A DNA stretch of 64,000 bases from NCBI RefSeq assembly GCF_025024155.1, contig NW_026251746.1, forward strand, positions 248,001 to 312,000, in the 5' to 3' direction. A program made the position numbers and the translations under genes. This DNA comes from Gamsiella multidivaricata. Its lineage: Eukaryota; Mortierellomycota; Mortierellomycetes; Mortierellales; Mortierellaceae. The notes below the pieces were generated by a model. The model had not been told where the DNA came from, ran no database searches, and saw nothing but the letters and a program-made list of their open reading frames with translations. Each line of letters begins with the position of its first letter. Position 1 is the first letter of the stretch. Shown here in pieces: positions 24,739 through 36,079 of this stretch.

Positions 24739-25956
24739 ATGGTCCAGAACATCGCAGACGTGCATTTCGACTCGGTCGAGGATGCCATCAAGGATATTGG
24801 TAATTCATTTCAGCCCGACACTGCGCAATGGAGTCCAGTGCGGAACAGGAGCGGGAGCGGTTTAAGCACGGATCGGAAGTAATTGCAGGGGTGAAAAACA
24901 GCAGTAGATCAGGAGGACATGGTCGGGAAGCACAGATATCCATTGAGGAACTCTGGGCTGCCATTACTTTATTACCGGCACCAGTGGACATAGCAGGAGC
25001 AGACGCTGATCAGTTGCATAGGGTTGCTGGACCAATCTTTTATTTCTTCGTCCTACTAACCCGATGCTCTTACTTTATGGACACATCCCTCATAACTAGC
25101 TGACGGAAAGTTTATCATTGCTGTCGACAACGAGGACCGTGAGAATGAGGGCGATCTGATCATGGCTGCGGAGAAGATTACCACGGAGCAGATGGCATTC
25201 CTCATCAGATATTCCAGGTAAGAGAACCCTGTTCCGCTTCCACCATTTTGTCTGAAAGATCTAGTCGGGACAGATGCAAGGAAGAATGTCCAGAATTCCA
25301 ATTGCAAAGCAGACGAGGATTGCACTGCCTTTTTGAGATCACCTTCAGTCGGAGAGACGGAGGAAGGCGGAACTGTTAGAGTTTGTTGAAATTTGCAGAG
25401 GTCGAGAATAGGAGGGTCTCCTGGCATGAAGCCGCCGTACGCTAACTAACCATCGCTCTATATCGATTTGTATTGTAATAATAGTGGATACGTTTGCGTG
25501 CCATCGGCACCTTCAAGGCTAAAGGAGCTGGATCTGCCACTGATGGTCCCCAATAACCAGGAGCAGATGAGGACCGCCTACACTATTTCCGTAGATTATG
25601 CGCATGGCACCACGACAGGCATCTCTGCACATGATCGTGCACTGACCTGCCGCTCCCTTGCCGATCCTACCAAGACCGCCAAGGACTTCAACCGACCTGG
25701 ACATATCTTGCCCCTGCGCTATGCTGAGGGCGGAGTCATTCAACGCTTCGGACACACGGAGGCATCGGTCGATCTGTGCAAGCTGGCAAAGTTGCAGCCA
25801 GTCGCTGTGATCTGCGAGTTGGTCAACGATAGGGATGGCTCAATGGCTCGTCGGGACGATTGTTTTAAGTTTGCGCAGGAGCATGGTATCAAGTTGATTA
25901 CGATTGCAGATATCATCAAGTACAGACAGGAGCATGGTTTGGTTGAGAATTTTTAG
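24739..25956 (+). CDS. RIB3: 3,4-dihydroxy-2-butanone-4-phosphate synthase
   Basis: Three exons (24739-24799, 25100-25217, 25485-25956) give 216 residues, the usual length for the monofunctional fungal enzyme. It converts ribulose 5-phosphate to formate and the four-carbon unit used for the xylene ring of riboflavin. Visible motifs are the acidic metal and substrate loop [11 protein letters not shown] near residues 30-40, the catalytic region [29 protein letters not shown], and the second conserved His segment GHTEASVDL. There is no fused GTP cyclohydrolase II domain, as expected in fungi, where that is a separate RIB1 gene. Introns of 300 and 267 bases are longer than most others in the window. 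The predicted product is cytosolic, with no targeting sequence seen. Confidence 0.95.
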
Positions 25957-26346
25957 AGTACAGGATCGTTGAAGTATTTATAGAGAGCTTTGAAAACGTG
26001 GTGGAGGGTTGTTGGAGTTTGATCGATAGAGATATCTGGGTGCTTAAGCAGGGAGATGGAAGAGATGGAGGAGATGGAGTCATTTCTTTATGCTGTCTTT
26101 TTTCCTTACTCAACAATTGTCTTTTTATAATTGCTGCTATGAAAACACCAAATATACATTACTTATACTCGCTACAGGCCTTTTTTTTCCACAGTTTGAC
26201 GCCACCAATTACTGCATCCAGAAATGGGTTCAATTACACACAAGATCTTTGGCTGAATAGACTTAATGCAATGCCGATAAATATTGAGAGTGAACTACAG
26301 AAAGCAATGGTGATGATGTATCTACGAATGACAAAGAAAGGGACCT
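25957..26346. other. Convergent intergenic region, RIB3 and bZIP 3' ends
   Basis: This 390-base gap lies between two stops facing each other and is AT-rich, with T-rich stretches near 26100 and 26180. It should contain both 3' untranslated regions. No gene seen. Confidence 0.5.
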
Positions 26347-28105
26347 CTAATAGAACTTTTCCCGCAAATGAGCGAGCATCAGCTCCAGCTCGTGAATACG
26401 AATCTGTTGCATCTGATCCTTGTCCGCCAATAATGACCGTTCCAACTCGACCTCGTTCAACTTGCTCTCGAACATCGAGTTCTCGATCTCCAGTTCCGCA
26501 ACACGCTGCTCAAGGCTTTCCATCCGGACCAGCTTCTTGTGCCGTGATCGCCGGGCCGCATCTGTATTCTTGGCGCGCTTCAATGCAGTCTCATCCATCT
26601 CCGAGATATCCTTGCCCTCTAATACTGATGGTGGCTCCTCCACCTCACGGTTACGCTTCACCAGCGACGCGGACCTGTAGGTGCTCTTGTACGCTGCGGC
26701 CTGCATGGACTTAGTTGATCCAGAAACATGCATGTGCGTTTGAGAGCTGCTTAGGACAGTTAGCCCTGAGGTCAATGATGATAGCGGAGGCGCGACTGAG
26801 GACTCACGCTCGTCATGGAAGGTCAGGCTTGGAGAAATGGGCGAGCCAGGCGATATGGGAATCGCGGGCGTGCATGGGGGCGTGATATCCATGGCGCTGT
26901 CGTGGGCAACGTTGATGCTAGCAACATGGTTCAACATCATGTTGGCAACAACTGCTGCAGCTGCAGTGGAGGTTGCATATGGTGGTCCGGACAGCTGGGA
27001 TGTCAGTGGAGCCATATGTTCAGCCGGTTCATGGAGACTCATGGATGACATTGGCATGGAAATGTTCGACAACAGGGACTGGGCTAATACAGCCTCCTCA
27101 AGGGACTTGCTCCATGGGATATTTAAGGCAGCGGCGGCTCGCTGCACTACTTCTGGCGTCAATGGCATCATTGGACCTGATTTGACAGAATTGGCAGAGT
27201 CGGTGGTGTTGCGGCTGCTGTGATTGTGGTACTTCTGGACGCCGCTGCGATGGCTCTGGTTGTTGTGGTTGCTGCGGTCGTTCTTGGTGGGAGGTGCAAT
27301 TGGGTTGGACTGGAATTCTGGGAAGAAAGGTATGGGTTGTTCGCATGCGGGGGATTGAACGAGGTCCTTGTCCGAGGCAATTGAGCCAAAACTCAAGGCG
27401 GGCGAGTCGACACTCTTGGCAGAGAAGACGGGGCTGTGGCTGTTCGAGTCGGAATCGGACGATGTCGAGGGAGGAGAAGAGGAAGAGGAAAAAGAGGCGT
27501 GGTCCTGGCCCTGACCCTGGTCCTGGTCCTGTAAGCTGACCTGATGTAGGTCCCCGGAGAGCCAGTCGTCGAAAAGAGATATGGGAAGATCGGTTGAACC
27601 AAAGACAGGATCAACGTTCGAGCAGTTGAGAAAACCTTGTCGAGAGAGGGCCGAGTTCTTCTTGTCTGCAATTCGGTTTTTGGGGTAATAAGCAGACCGA
27701 CGATGACGACGACAGCAGCGGCAATGGGAGTGTGCACAAAGCGCGTTTTACATAATTTATGAAGAAAGAAAAAGTTGAGTTTAATGGCTGAGCGTGGAAC
27801 GTGTGCACCCCTTTTCGTTTCTCAGGAACAACAGGGGTCAGTGGGCAGTTGGTGGCAAAAGTGACCAGGATGCGTCAAGTCAGCTGATTGACACATTCGA
27901 GTCATTCCACCCGCAAGAAGGTGAGTAATAAAACAGAGCCCTCATTCTCAACGGTCGCATTGTTTTTCTTCGACTTCTTTGTTTACATACCTTGACTGGA
28001 CAGCGCACAGTCCAGCGAATCTGCAGACCTAAGCAGACGCTCAGACGTGTTGTAATCAACAGCAGGGTGGCTCGTGGTCATATTCACGTTCGCGTTCAAA
28101 TTCAT
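26347..28105 (-). CDS. GCN4/CPC1-like bZIP transcription factor
   Basis: Exon 1 (27991-28105, ATG at 28105) and exon 2 (26347-27665) join in phase to 477 residues. The basic region KRAKNTDAARRSRHKKLVRM and the following leucine zipper occupy residues 399-477 at the extreme C-terminus. KRAxNTxAARRSR is the Gcn4-type DNA-contact sequence for TGACTCA-like sites. An acidic and hydrophobic patch, DLPISLFDDWLSGD, lies early in exon 2 and resembles an activation motif. The centre is Ser/Pro/Asp/Gln-rich. By family knowledge this factor would induce amino-acid biosynthesis genes on starvation, with translation controlled through upstream ORFs; such ORFs are present in the leader (separate entry). Orthology to GCN4 rather than to another AP-1-type factor is likely but not proven. 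Confidence 0.9.
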
Positions 28106-28198
28106 GGCGATTATTTTTTTGCTCTTGTTGATTGAAATACTCGAAAACAAAATGAAAAGAGAATGCAATGTAGGTAAAACAAATAAAGTAAAATGCGT

Positions 28199-28607
28199 TC
28201 AAATGGTGATGCTGTGCCGTTTAGGGTTCTTGCTCGTCGGTCTGTGTTTATCGAATGAAGTCTTGGGCTGAGTAGCTCTGTTAAGGTTATTGATTATTGT
28301 ACTAGAAATTAGGGAGCAATGGAAGGCCATTTTGATGTTGACGAGAATGAATGGATGGATTGAGAAGAGGCTTTGAACAGAAATGGATTGCAGTAATAGG
28401 AGAGCAACGCTTTCTACTGAAGTTTAAGAATCGATAGCGTACGCGAAAGGGATAGAATGTTTAAACAATGAGAGAAACCATCTTGGCAACAGGCATAGGT
28501 GGAGAATGGTATTATGTATAGTGGTGCAAGAAGGAAAGAAAAAACCTAATACAGGAAGGAACGAAGTATTGAGCTGTGCACTGTGGAGCTGCGGGGCTAT
28601 GGGCCAT
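28199..28607 (-). promoter_or_regulatory. Upstream ORFs in the bZIP leader
   Basis: Reading the minus strand toward the bZIP start at 28105, there are three independent ATG-initiated short ORFs: 28607-28512 (31 codons), 28496-28461 (11 codons, with a second in-frame ATG) and 28330-28199 (43 codons). The last ends 93 bases before the main ATG. No other ATG occurs between 28330 and 28105 apart from the start itself. Short uORFs in this position are the known basis of GCN4/cpc-1 translational control. The transcription start is unknown, so how many lie in the mRNA is uncertain. Confidence 0.55.
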
Positions 28608-30399
28608 TAATGAAGGGATCTACTAACAAAAAAGATAGGTAAAGAGAAGAGACGACGAGGGCGTCGAACATAGAAGGCTCTTTTATACCAATGCAATGTA
28701 GAATAAGGAACAGTTAATTATATCGAGGTCCTCACTCCGCATAGTATTGGTAGAGTACCATTGGGCCGATAGTACCATCGCAACTTCTTCGAAGGCTGTA
28801 GATGCATAGAAACGAATGCACGTACTTTGAAAAGAACACGCCGGACAGAGCAGGATAGAGCAGGGGCCCCTTAGCAGCTACACCACTAATTGTACTTCTA
28901 GACATGTCTTTTCTACTTCTGTGCAACGCCTCGTCTAAATGGACGACTGTTATGTTCTTTCTGCCAATGCGAGATGTGAGTGCGACGCGATCAATCTGTG
29001 GTTGGCTGGAGGACACCGGCGAAAAGGAGAGTGCCCTGACCATGGTATGCCGCCGCCAATTGTTCGTGTCAATGCACCCCTAGTCTGTATCACTGCTTGC
29101 TCAATGTTTTAGCGTCTTTTTCATCCAATGCGAGTTGCGGCGCAATCGATCCGCTGTATTTGTTTCCCATAAAATTATGAGCCGTTTTGTTCCCAGCGTC
29201 GCAAAGATCCATCAATTCTATATACTCCGTCCCTCTAAATCTGCCTCAGTCTGCATCTGTGTGTGTGTCCATAGCACGCAATTAACAGATACTATTCTAT
29301 ATTCTCTTGGGGTTACGAACCCTTCCCTAATGTATTGTGCACCAATCTGCTATTGCATGCTGCTTAGGCACGAACATTTTCTGGCAAGGGACCCAAAAGT
29401 CAGGACCCATAAACTTTTTCCAGCGCGATATTCGAGTATATAGCAGAAAAGGGTTGTTGACTGTCAGCTTTCGGCTGAGATTGGTTAAACTATACCTTTC
29501 CAAGCATATGTTGGAAGGTATACTCAAGCCTCTTAGAAAACAGCAATGAAGGCAGACAGAGAAGTGGGCAGGAGAGCTAAGGTGTCTACAGGGATATTGA
29601 TCCAAAGAACCAAAGCGCATTCATAAAGCCATTAACGCCATAGCACCCGCCCTTTTTTCGCCTATGCTTGAAATGTCGTCGGCACTAGCTATATCTCCAG
29701 GCCAGTTGAATCCTGGCACTCAGCTTATGTAGATATATAAACATTGGTGTGCTGTGTATACTTTTAAGATCTTCCATTCAGAGCAGAACTTTATCAAAAC
29801 GGCGCATAAGGCAAAACGTTCCAGAAGCCCTTCTCTCCTTCGTCCACCGGCTTTTGGAGGTCTTCACAAAAAGAGCAAAATGGATATGAAATGACGAAGA
29901 CCCGCGATCAGCCCTGTCCTTTGCATCCATTTCTAATTTCCGCGATGGATACTATACGCCGCTGCCTGATCAGGCGTGGGAGGGAGGGAGTGCCTTTCCT
30001 TGATCTTGAATGTTTTTGTACATGTGTGCATGAAAATAGCCGCGGCGCTTTTATGAGCAAATGGGATGAAGGTCGCACGACACCGTTCTTGTGGGCGCAG
30101 GGGGCGCAAGATGCGATTGCACAGATCCAGAATAGAAGCATAGCGACAACTAACGGTCCGCAATCATCGCATAGAGTTGTGTGACAATATGTTGCGCAAA
30201 GTTTTCGCATCATATCGATTAAAAAAGAGTCTATTTGTTACTTGCACAAGTACATATTTTTTTTTTTCAAGGTGCGGCCCAAGCACCTACACCATGATCC
30301 AAGCGGACGCCGCTCTACAGCCTTTTTTTCTCGAAAGGGAGATAAATACCCTCTTTTTCGCCTGCTTCTGCACTGTAACAATTTGCCCTTCCGCTGTCA
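28608..30399. other. Intergenic between bZIP and FHIT genes
   Basis: Nearly 1.8 kb with no supported gene. Open frames up to about 100 codons exist on both strands but show no domain or conserved-looking core. The T-rich block at 30258-30270 and the region to 30399 should include the 3' end of the minus-strand FHIT gene. Confidence 0.45.
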
Positions 30400-31409
30400 T
30401 CATTGCTCTCCCAGCAGCCACGCTAATCGTGCAGCCTCCGCGGTCATATCATCCTCGGATCTAGCCTTCCGCTCGTCGTTATCGACACCCTTTTTTATGG
30501 GCTCGTTTACTCCATCTTCGGATAGTGTCAGGAGCTCATTGGTGTTGCGAGTGATATCCTCATAGATATCGTCATTGTCCACATAGTCGCCCAGACGCCG
30601 AGGAATGATGTGAACGTGACAATGAGGCACTGTTTGTCCAGCTATTAGAATAAAAAAAATGCCCAAAATGAGTTTAGTCCTTTTGGTGCTTCCATGCTTG
30701 TCGCTGGAACTGAAATTAAATATGTCGGCTATCGCAAAGAATCTTCGTTACCTTGCGGTCCATCCTATGCAAGAATACACAATTCATGGTGCAGAAGTAG
30801 TGTGGTTAAGACATATTGACACGACAGAAATCGCGTCGCATCATGAAAAGGAAAGGGTGGCTCAACATACCTGACAGGCAACGGTCAAGGACGTGCCACC
30901 GTACTCCTGTTCGACAACCCTTCCGATCTGCTGTGCTGATTGGAATATATCGCTAACCTAATAGACGCAGAACAGCGTGTTTAGCCACGGTGATCTCAGA
31001 GCAACCAGAGTCTCATCTGCCGAATTGATCCTGGCCCTACCTCCTCGGGGCTCAGGTCAAGGAAACGCGGCACACTGCGACGACTAATCACTAGTACATC
31101 TACAAGTAAAATAAAAGAAGGTGCAGGCAAAAAGTTAGCGAGGAAACCGTACCCAAGCATCCTCGGCTGTATATGAACAACTTACGGCCACTGGATAGTC
31201 AGGTTCATAAGAGTGTTTCGAGAAAAAAAAAATGCTTAGTCCTTTGGTCGCGTCTTTTACTTGAGAAATCGCTTTTGAACACTGATCCTTAAAGCAATCG
31301 CTTACGGGAGAATCGGCTTCAGGTTGACGAGACCGAGGCTGTGTTTCGACTTCAAGAAGATCTGCCCTGCCGTGATGGTGTGCGGACCAAATTTGTAGAT
31401 GTTTGTCAT
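30400..31409 (-). CDS. HNT2: FHIT-type diadenosine polyphosphate hydrolase (HIT family)
   Basis: Six exons, in transcript order 31306-31409, 31186-31190, 31041-31099, 30871-30957, 30752-30764 and 30400-30641, keep phase and give 169 residues. Exons 2 and 5 are only 5 and 13 nt. Each has clean GT-AG flanks, and together they restore conserved family sequence: KPILPGHVLV across exon 2 and CQDGPQAGQTVPHCHVHI across exon 5. The histidine triad HCHVHIIPR is complete. FHIT/Hnt2 enzymes cleave Ap3A to AMP and ADP; human FHIT has 147 residues, and the extra length here is C-terminal. The start ATG-ACA-AAC at 31409 precedes IYKFGPHTI, the family's beta-strand start. See findings for the micro-exons. 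Confidence 0.92.
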
Positions 31410-31607
31410 TGTTGATGTGATGAAAGGAAGCGGATGAATGGGATTTCCACCTGTACTCCACCACTACAAAGATGATGCAGTGAGCACCGCGATAAATATA
31501 TGATAGCGTCATTTCAATGTTTGTTGCCGATAAGAACATGTCTTTATTTTCCTTCTCGTACAATATCCCCGCCTGATATTATTAGTGTTGTCTATGTGGA
31601 TCCAGGT

Positions 31608-33548
31608 TCAAGATAGCACAATGTCCCAGATGCCATTCTCGTCTCTGAAGTCGTTGTGCACGACATTCAGCAGCCAGTAGTCGTGTCCGATTTGGTGCAG
31701 CAACTTCTGTGAGTCGGATCCCTTGGGATAGAGATGCTCCCACTCTCGCCAAATCTCAAACGCCTCGTCGCGCCAGGCCAGGAACGACACCTTCTCGATC
31801 ACCGTTGGCTGAACAATCTCCTTGCCGGGGAACACGCCCCATGTCACCGCGTTCGATCCCTCCACTAACGCATCGTCAGTCTTGTTTGCGAACGAGGTGG
31901 CACACACAGGTGTCTCTGTTGAGGTCGAGTCTGCAGTGGATGAAGACGTGTCAACGCCAGTGCTGGTTGTCTTTTCATTCAGCTTTTCGCCGCAAATCTT
32001 CTTAAGCTCTGCAATCTTCCGCTGTTCCTCTAAAACATCTCCTGTCGAGTTGGTAACCACATCTCCATCGCGACTTGCCACGAAAAAAGTAATCCAGGGC
32101 GAACTGGTCCTCAGCTTATTCACCATTTCAGCGACTTCGTCCGGTCCCACAAACAACTCCAAGAATGCCTTTTGGTATACGTATCCTCCTTTGGGACCCC
32201 ATCCTACCAAAGGATCCGTACTGGGCTTACCATTGACCGCTGGTTGAGATCCCACAGTCCAGAGTCCTCGCTCATTGCAGGCCACAAGCCTCGACCGAAT
32301 TGCTTCGGTCTCAGGAAGAGGAGATCCCTCAGACCACGGCAAGAGAGGGATCCTGCCCTGGATAAATTCGACAAAGAGCTGACTGATGTCCTCCTTGCTC
32401 TTGGGTCTCCTCCACATCTCCAGCGCCTTTCTTGGTTCGACTTTCAGGGACGCGCCATACCCATCCAGATCACCGAACGCAGGCGAGCGAGCATCTCCCC
32501 AACGACCATTGGGAAAGTCATCCCAAGATTCCGAGCGTCCCAAAAGGTCGTCTATTGGTTTCCAGATCAATGGGCCGAGGTGTGATTCGCCGCTTTCGGG
32601 TCCCGCAGCACCTGATGTCTTTGTAGCGACACTTACATGAGTAGGTTCATTGTTGATATGTTGTTGCTGTTGCTTGCGGGCTGTAACCGATGGAGAGACA
32701 AAGCCAACGCGCTCCAGGATCAAACGCACGGACTTCTCCAAATTGAGGGTGCAGATGTGGAAACCGGTGATGCCTGCGCTTAAAAGACGATCGATAATCG
32801 TTGCTGCAAGCTCCACACCGTAGTCTTTGACCTTTTGGTCATCGTTCTGCATCTCAAAATAAAACGATGGTAGTAAAGGTGTTAGTTTCCGCAACGAAGT
32901 TTAACTGCAATATCAGCAAGTATATATACCAATGTCCATACGCAGTTTGGTTCCTCACCTTGATGGGCTCCAATGCCTGCGCAATAGCTTCGGGAATACG
33001 AATCTTTGCGAGATTGGTGATTCTCCGGAAGCCGTTGTAGGACTGAATAGGCATCACGCCTGGGATGATAGGACAGACGATACCAAGCGCACGACACTGC
33101 TTCTCCCAGGCCAAGAATCCGTCAACATCGTAGAACAGCTGCGTCAAAACAAAATCTGCGCCGGCGTCGATCTTCTCCTTTAAGAACTTGATCTCTTCTT
33201 CGCTGCTGAAGCTGGTGTTGTCCATGTGTCCTTCCGGGTAACCTGTTGTAGGAGATATATCGGCCTGTTTAATTTCGTGGTCACAATCCGCTGCTGTCTG
33301 GCCAATGAGGACCCGGAATATCATCATATTTCACCATCCATCTCGACAGCCGTTCAGCTGGGTAAAGTGCTTTGTTGGATTACCTGCAACTCCGATGCAA
33401 AAGTAGTCGCCGTACTGCTGCCGAATGTAGCGCACAAGATCAATGGCATGAACGAACGTGTCGTCCACCTGAGTCCAGTATTCCTGGCCGCGCGGTGGAT
33501 CGCCCCGGAGCGCCAAGATGTTCTGAATACCAGCCTTTTTGGCTTCCT

Positions 33549-33579
<31 letters not shown>

Positions 33580-34260
33580 GGGGGGGGGGGGGGGTTGATG
33601 ACACAAGAGGATGTAAGATCGATGAGTGGTGAGTGAACACGTCCTGCTGTATACCATGTCATCGCCCTTTTCATGAACCTGTTATGCCCAGTTGCTCTCA
33701 CTTACCGCCAGTGCATCATCGACTTTGCCACGATCCATATTGGTACATGTCAAGTGCATGCAGGTCTCAAGACCGTGAACAGTTTGTGCCACCGCGCTCA
33801 ATTCCGTGGTCTTTTCAAACGTAGAGCCGCCGGCGCCCCAGGTGCAGGTGACAAAAGCTGGCGAGAGCACTTGCATCCTCCCGATTCGGTCAAAGAGGTT
33901 GGAGAGACCCTATCCCGAGTGAGGGGCGGGTTTGTCGTACCCAGTATCAACCCAACATAGCGACGATCCAGATAACGGAACAGAAGTTTGAAGGTTGTCC
34001 AGTGGTGGAAAAAAAGATGCGTGGCACGTAGGAAAGAAAGAACGTCCAGAAGTGAACATCGTGTAGAGTGTAAAAGCGGCCCATGCAAAGACGTATACAT
34101 CGAAAGGCACAAAGCAACATAGACAACATCGGCAACTAGGGAAACCGGTGAGCAGGGGCAGATCGTTGCTTACCTGTGCGGTCTTTGGGGGAAAATATTC
34201 GAACGAGTAGAAGGGTTTCCCTTCGGCGTTCTTTTGGGCGATCTTGTTGATGATTTTCAT
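31608..34260 (-). CDS. Methylenetetrahydrofolate reductase (MET12/MET13 class)
   Basis: Five exons, in transcript order 34174-34260, 33706-33909, 33384-33546, 32959-33242 and 31608-32852, give 660 residues in continuous phase. The enzyme reduces 5,10-methylene-THF to 5-methyl-THF with FAD and NAD(P)H, supplying methyl groups for methionine. The N-terminal barrel is complete: [50 protein letters not shown] and PGVMPI. The second half (from about residue 320) is the eukaryotic regulatory domain, containing [17 protein letters not shown] and a Thr/Ser-rich insertion near residue 560. The length matches yeast Met12 (657) better than Met13 (600), but the choice between paralogues cannot be made by eye. 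The intron before exon 3 contains an unusual microsatellite next to its acceptor. Confidence 0.96.
33550..33594. repeat. (TA)n plus G15 tract inside an MTHFR intron
   Basis: About 30 bases of alternating AT (33550-33579) abut a run of 15 G (33580-33594). On the gene's strand this is C15 then (TA)n, ending within a few bases of the 3' splice site at 33547. Confidence 0.9.
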
Positions 34261-34652
34261 GGCGGCGGTGTCGGCTTCGTAAGCTTCGTAAGCTTCGTGA
34301 GGAGAATGATGCAAGGAGACGTGAAGATGAGAAGTGAACAATGATTCGAGAAGGGATGGATGAGAAAGTTGCGGATAGGAGTCATAGCGAAACCTTGGTC
34401 GTTTGTTTCTTATCGCGTCCATCTCGATCTGGCTTGAGCACATCGTCTGCCCTGTAGATTGTAGTACACGCAACATCGCGTGCACACACACAAACGCAAC
34501 AACACACACGCATGGATCAATCGACAACGATTGCGCTGGGATATGGCGCCAGGTCTTTATTCCTACATGGTACAGAGCTGTTCATTTCGGCTCAATTCAC
34601 TAAGTTCAATAATAGAATTGTCGTCTAGAATAGGTCTTCTTTTCTTTTCTTT
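34261..34652. other. Short gap between the CE4-like gene and MTHFR start
   Basis: The gap holds the 5' leader and promoter of MTHFR and the 3' end of the CE4-like gene. A nine-base GCTTCGTAA repeat occurs three times at about 34277-34305, just upstream of the MTHFR ATG. A CT-rich run near 34637-34655 marks the CE4 3' end. No gene seen. Confidence 0.5.
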
Positions 34653-36079
34653 TTAAAGGAAGAAAGCGTAGACGACTGCTGGGACGACAGCCAAAGTGGA
34701 TGTAATAACTGTCAATCTCGATGCTCCCGACTTCTTCATCTCACCACCGTTTGCGTTCTTGGCAGCATCACTTCCAGCACTGTCGGTGCTGCCGCTTGAA
34801 GGAGGGGGGCTGCCGCCCTTGCTACCGCCATTGGATGGGTTGAGGGGGATGGCCTTGACATTGCTCTGTCCGTGCTTATACTCTGCTGCACCAAAGGACT
34901 TTGCATCGCCCATATAACCGTCGTCTTGGATAGGACTCTTCTTGTATGGAGTCTTATCATTTGTGCATCCGTCCAAGCGCACCATGTCGTAGCCGTTGGC
35001 ATTGATCGTGTTGATGACCTTGGGTAGCGCTGCGGCAGCGCCCGTCGAGGGAACGTCGTAACCAGCGACAACGTACGAGGCCTTGCGACCGTAGGCGTCC
35101 ATCTGCTTTGTGAACATGGCGGTGTAGACATCTGCGATCTGACCGGCGTTTGCGGCAGTGTTGTACTTGTAATCGTACTCGTCCATGTTGAAACCAACAA
35201 GGACGTAGCCCATGGACTTGGCCAGGTTCAACAACCGAGGGTCCTTGAGATTGGACTCGTGGATCTTCATGTACTTGGGATACACACCAATCAAGTCCTG
35301 AATCGTGCGCGAGTTCTGCGCAATGTCGTTCTTGAGATCGTCGTCCGTCAGGCCCGCCGAAGAATCTGAGGGCAGACGGTAGGTCATACCAATCAAATGG
35401 CCGTCCATGTATGCATGTCGGGCTACACCAGCGTATTGCATGTACTGTAACCATGTCGCGTTCGCAAAGAAAGTAACCCTAGCCTGAGCTTCTTTGAGTG
35501 TCTGAAGCATCTCCATCGTTGCCTCGGAAGGTCCTTCGCTCTACGGGACAGAAAACGAACAGTGGATGATGAGTGAGTAGAGATGTTCGTACTGAAGAAA
35601 GTTCTCAAAGATGCGATGGCAGGAAGCCAGGAGCGCCCACTTACATAGGTCAAGGCAATCTGGCCAGGTGTCTGGCAGGATGTCAAGAAGTCGGCCCACG
35701 AAACTCCTTCGCCAGCGATGACGAGCATAGGCAGCGCTATGTTTTTGTGGATAAACGCAGGGATAGGAAATGGGAATGTCAGCTGTGGTCAAAATCAGTC
35801 TCTACGCGTTGGCCCCATTTCAACTTTCGCTTGTGCCTCAGTCTCTACGTGCAGCAGGATACAGAGAAATAGCGCGTGTTCTGACGCGTGTTGCTCTTCG
35901 TTTTACTCATCTCTTGTTCCTCACGTACAAATACTGAAGCCTCCAGCGCTTGATCAAGCTTTGCAATGTCATCCCTGATAACATGTGTAGTGCACTGTTC
36001 GGATTGCTGTATCATGTGGAGCTCCTGAGGTGGGATGCTTACCAAGGGTTGAGAGGATTGCTGTACCGGAGATGCGCAT
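34653..36079 (-). CDS. GPI-anchored CE4 (chitin deacetylase-like) protein, probably inactive
   Basis: Three exons, 36043-36079, 35645-35736 and 34653-35540, give 338 residues. The start MRISGTAILSTLALPMLVIA is a signal peptide, and intron 1 falls within it. The C-terminus is a Ser/Gly/Pro-rich stalk followed by a hydrophobic tail, typical of GPI anchoring to the fungal surface. The core aligns with the NodB/CE4 fold: ALTYSEGPSEAT, then VTFFANATW, GHLIGMTY, YPKYMKIHE, and LVGFNMDEYDY. In active chitin deacetylases these positions read TFDDGP, GSHTxxHP and RxPY. Here both motif-1 Asp residues, both motif-2 metal His residues and the motif-3 Arg-Pro are replaced, so metal binding and catalysis should be lost. 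A carbohydrate-binding or wall-structural role is possible (inference). Confidence 0.85.

Noticed and set aside
30242..30565. 107-codon plus-strand frame across the FHIT 3' end
   Set aside because: Antisense to the conserved last FHIT exon and downstream T-rich sequence.
33550..33594. CRISPR-like or satellite array
   Set aside because: It is a simple dinucleotide plus homopolymer tract with no spaced repeats; no CRISPR array occurs in the window.
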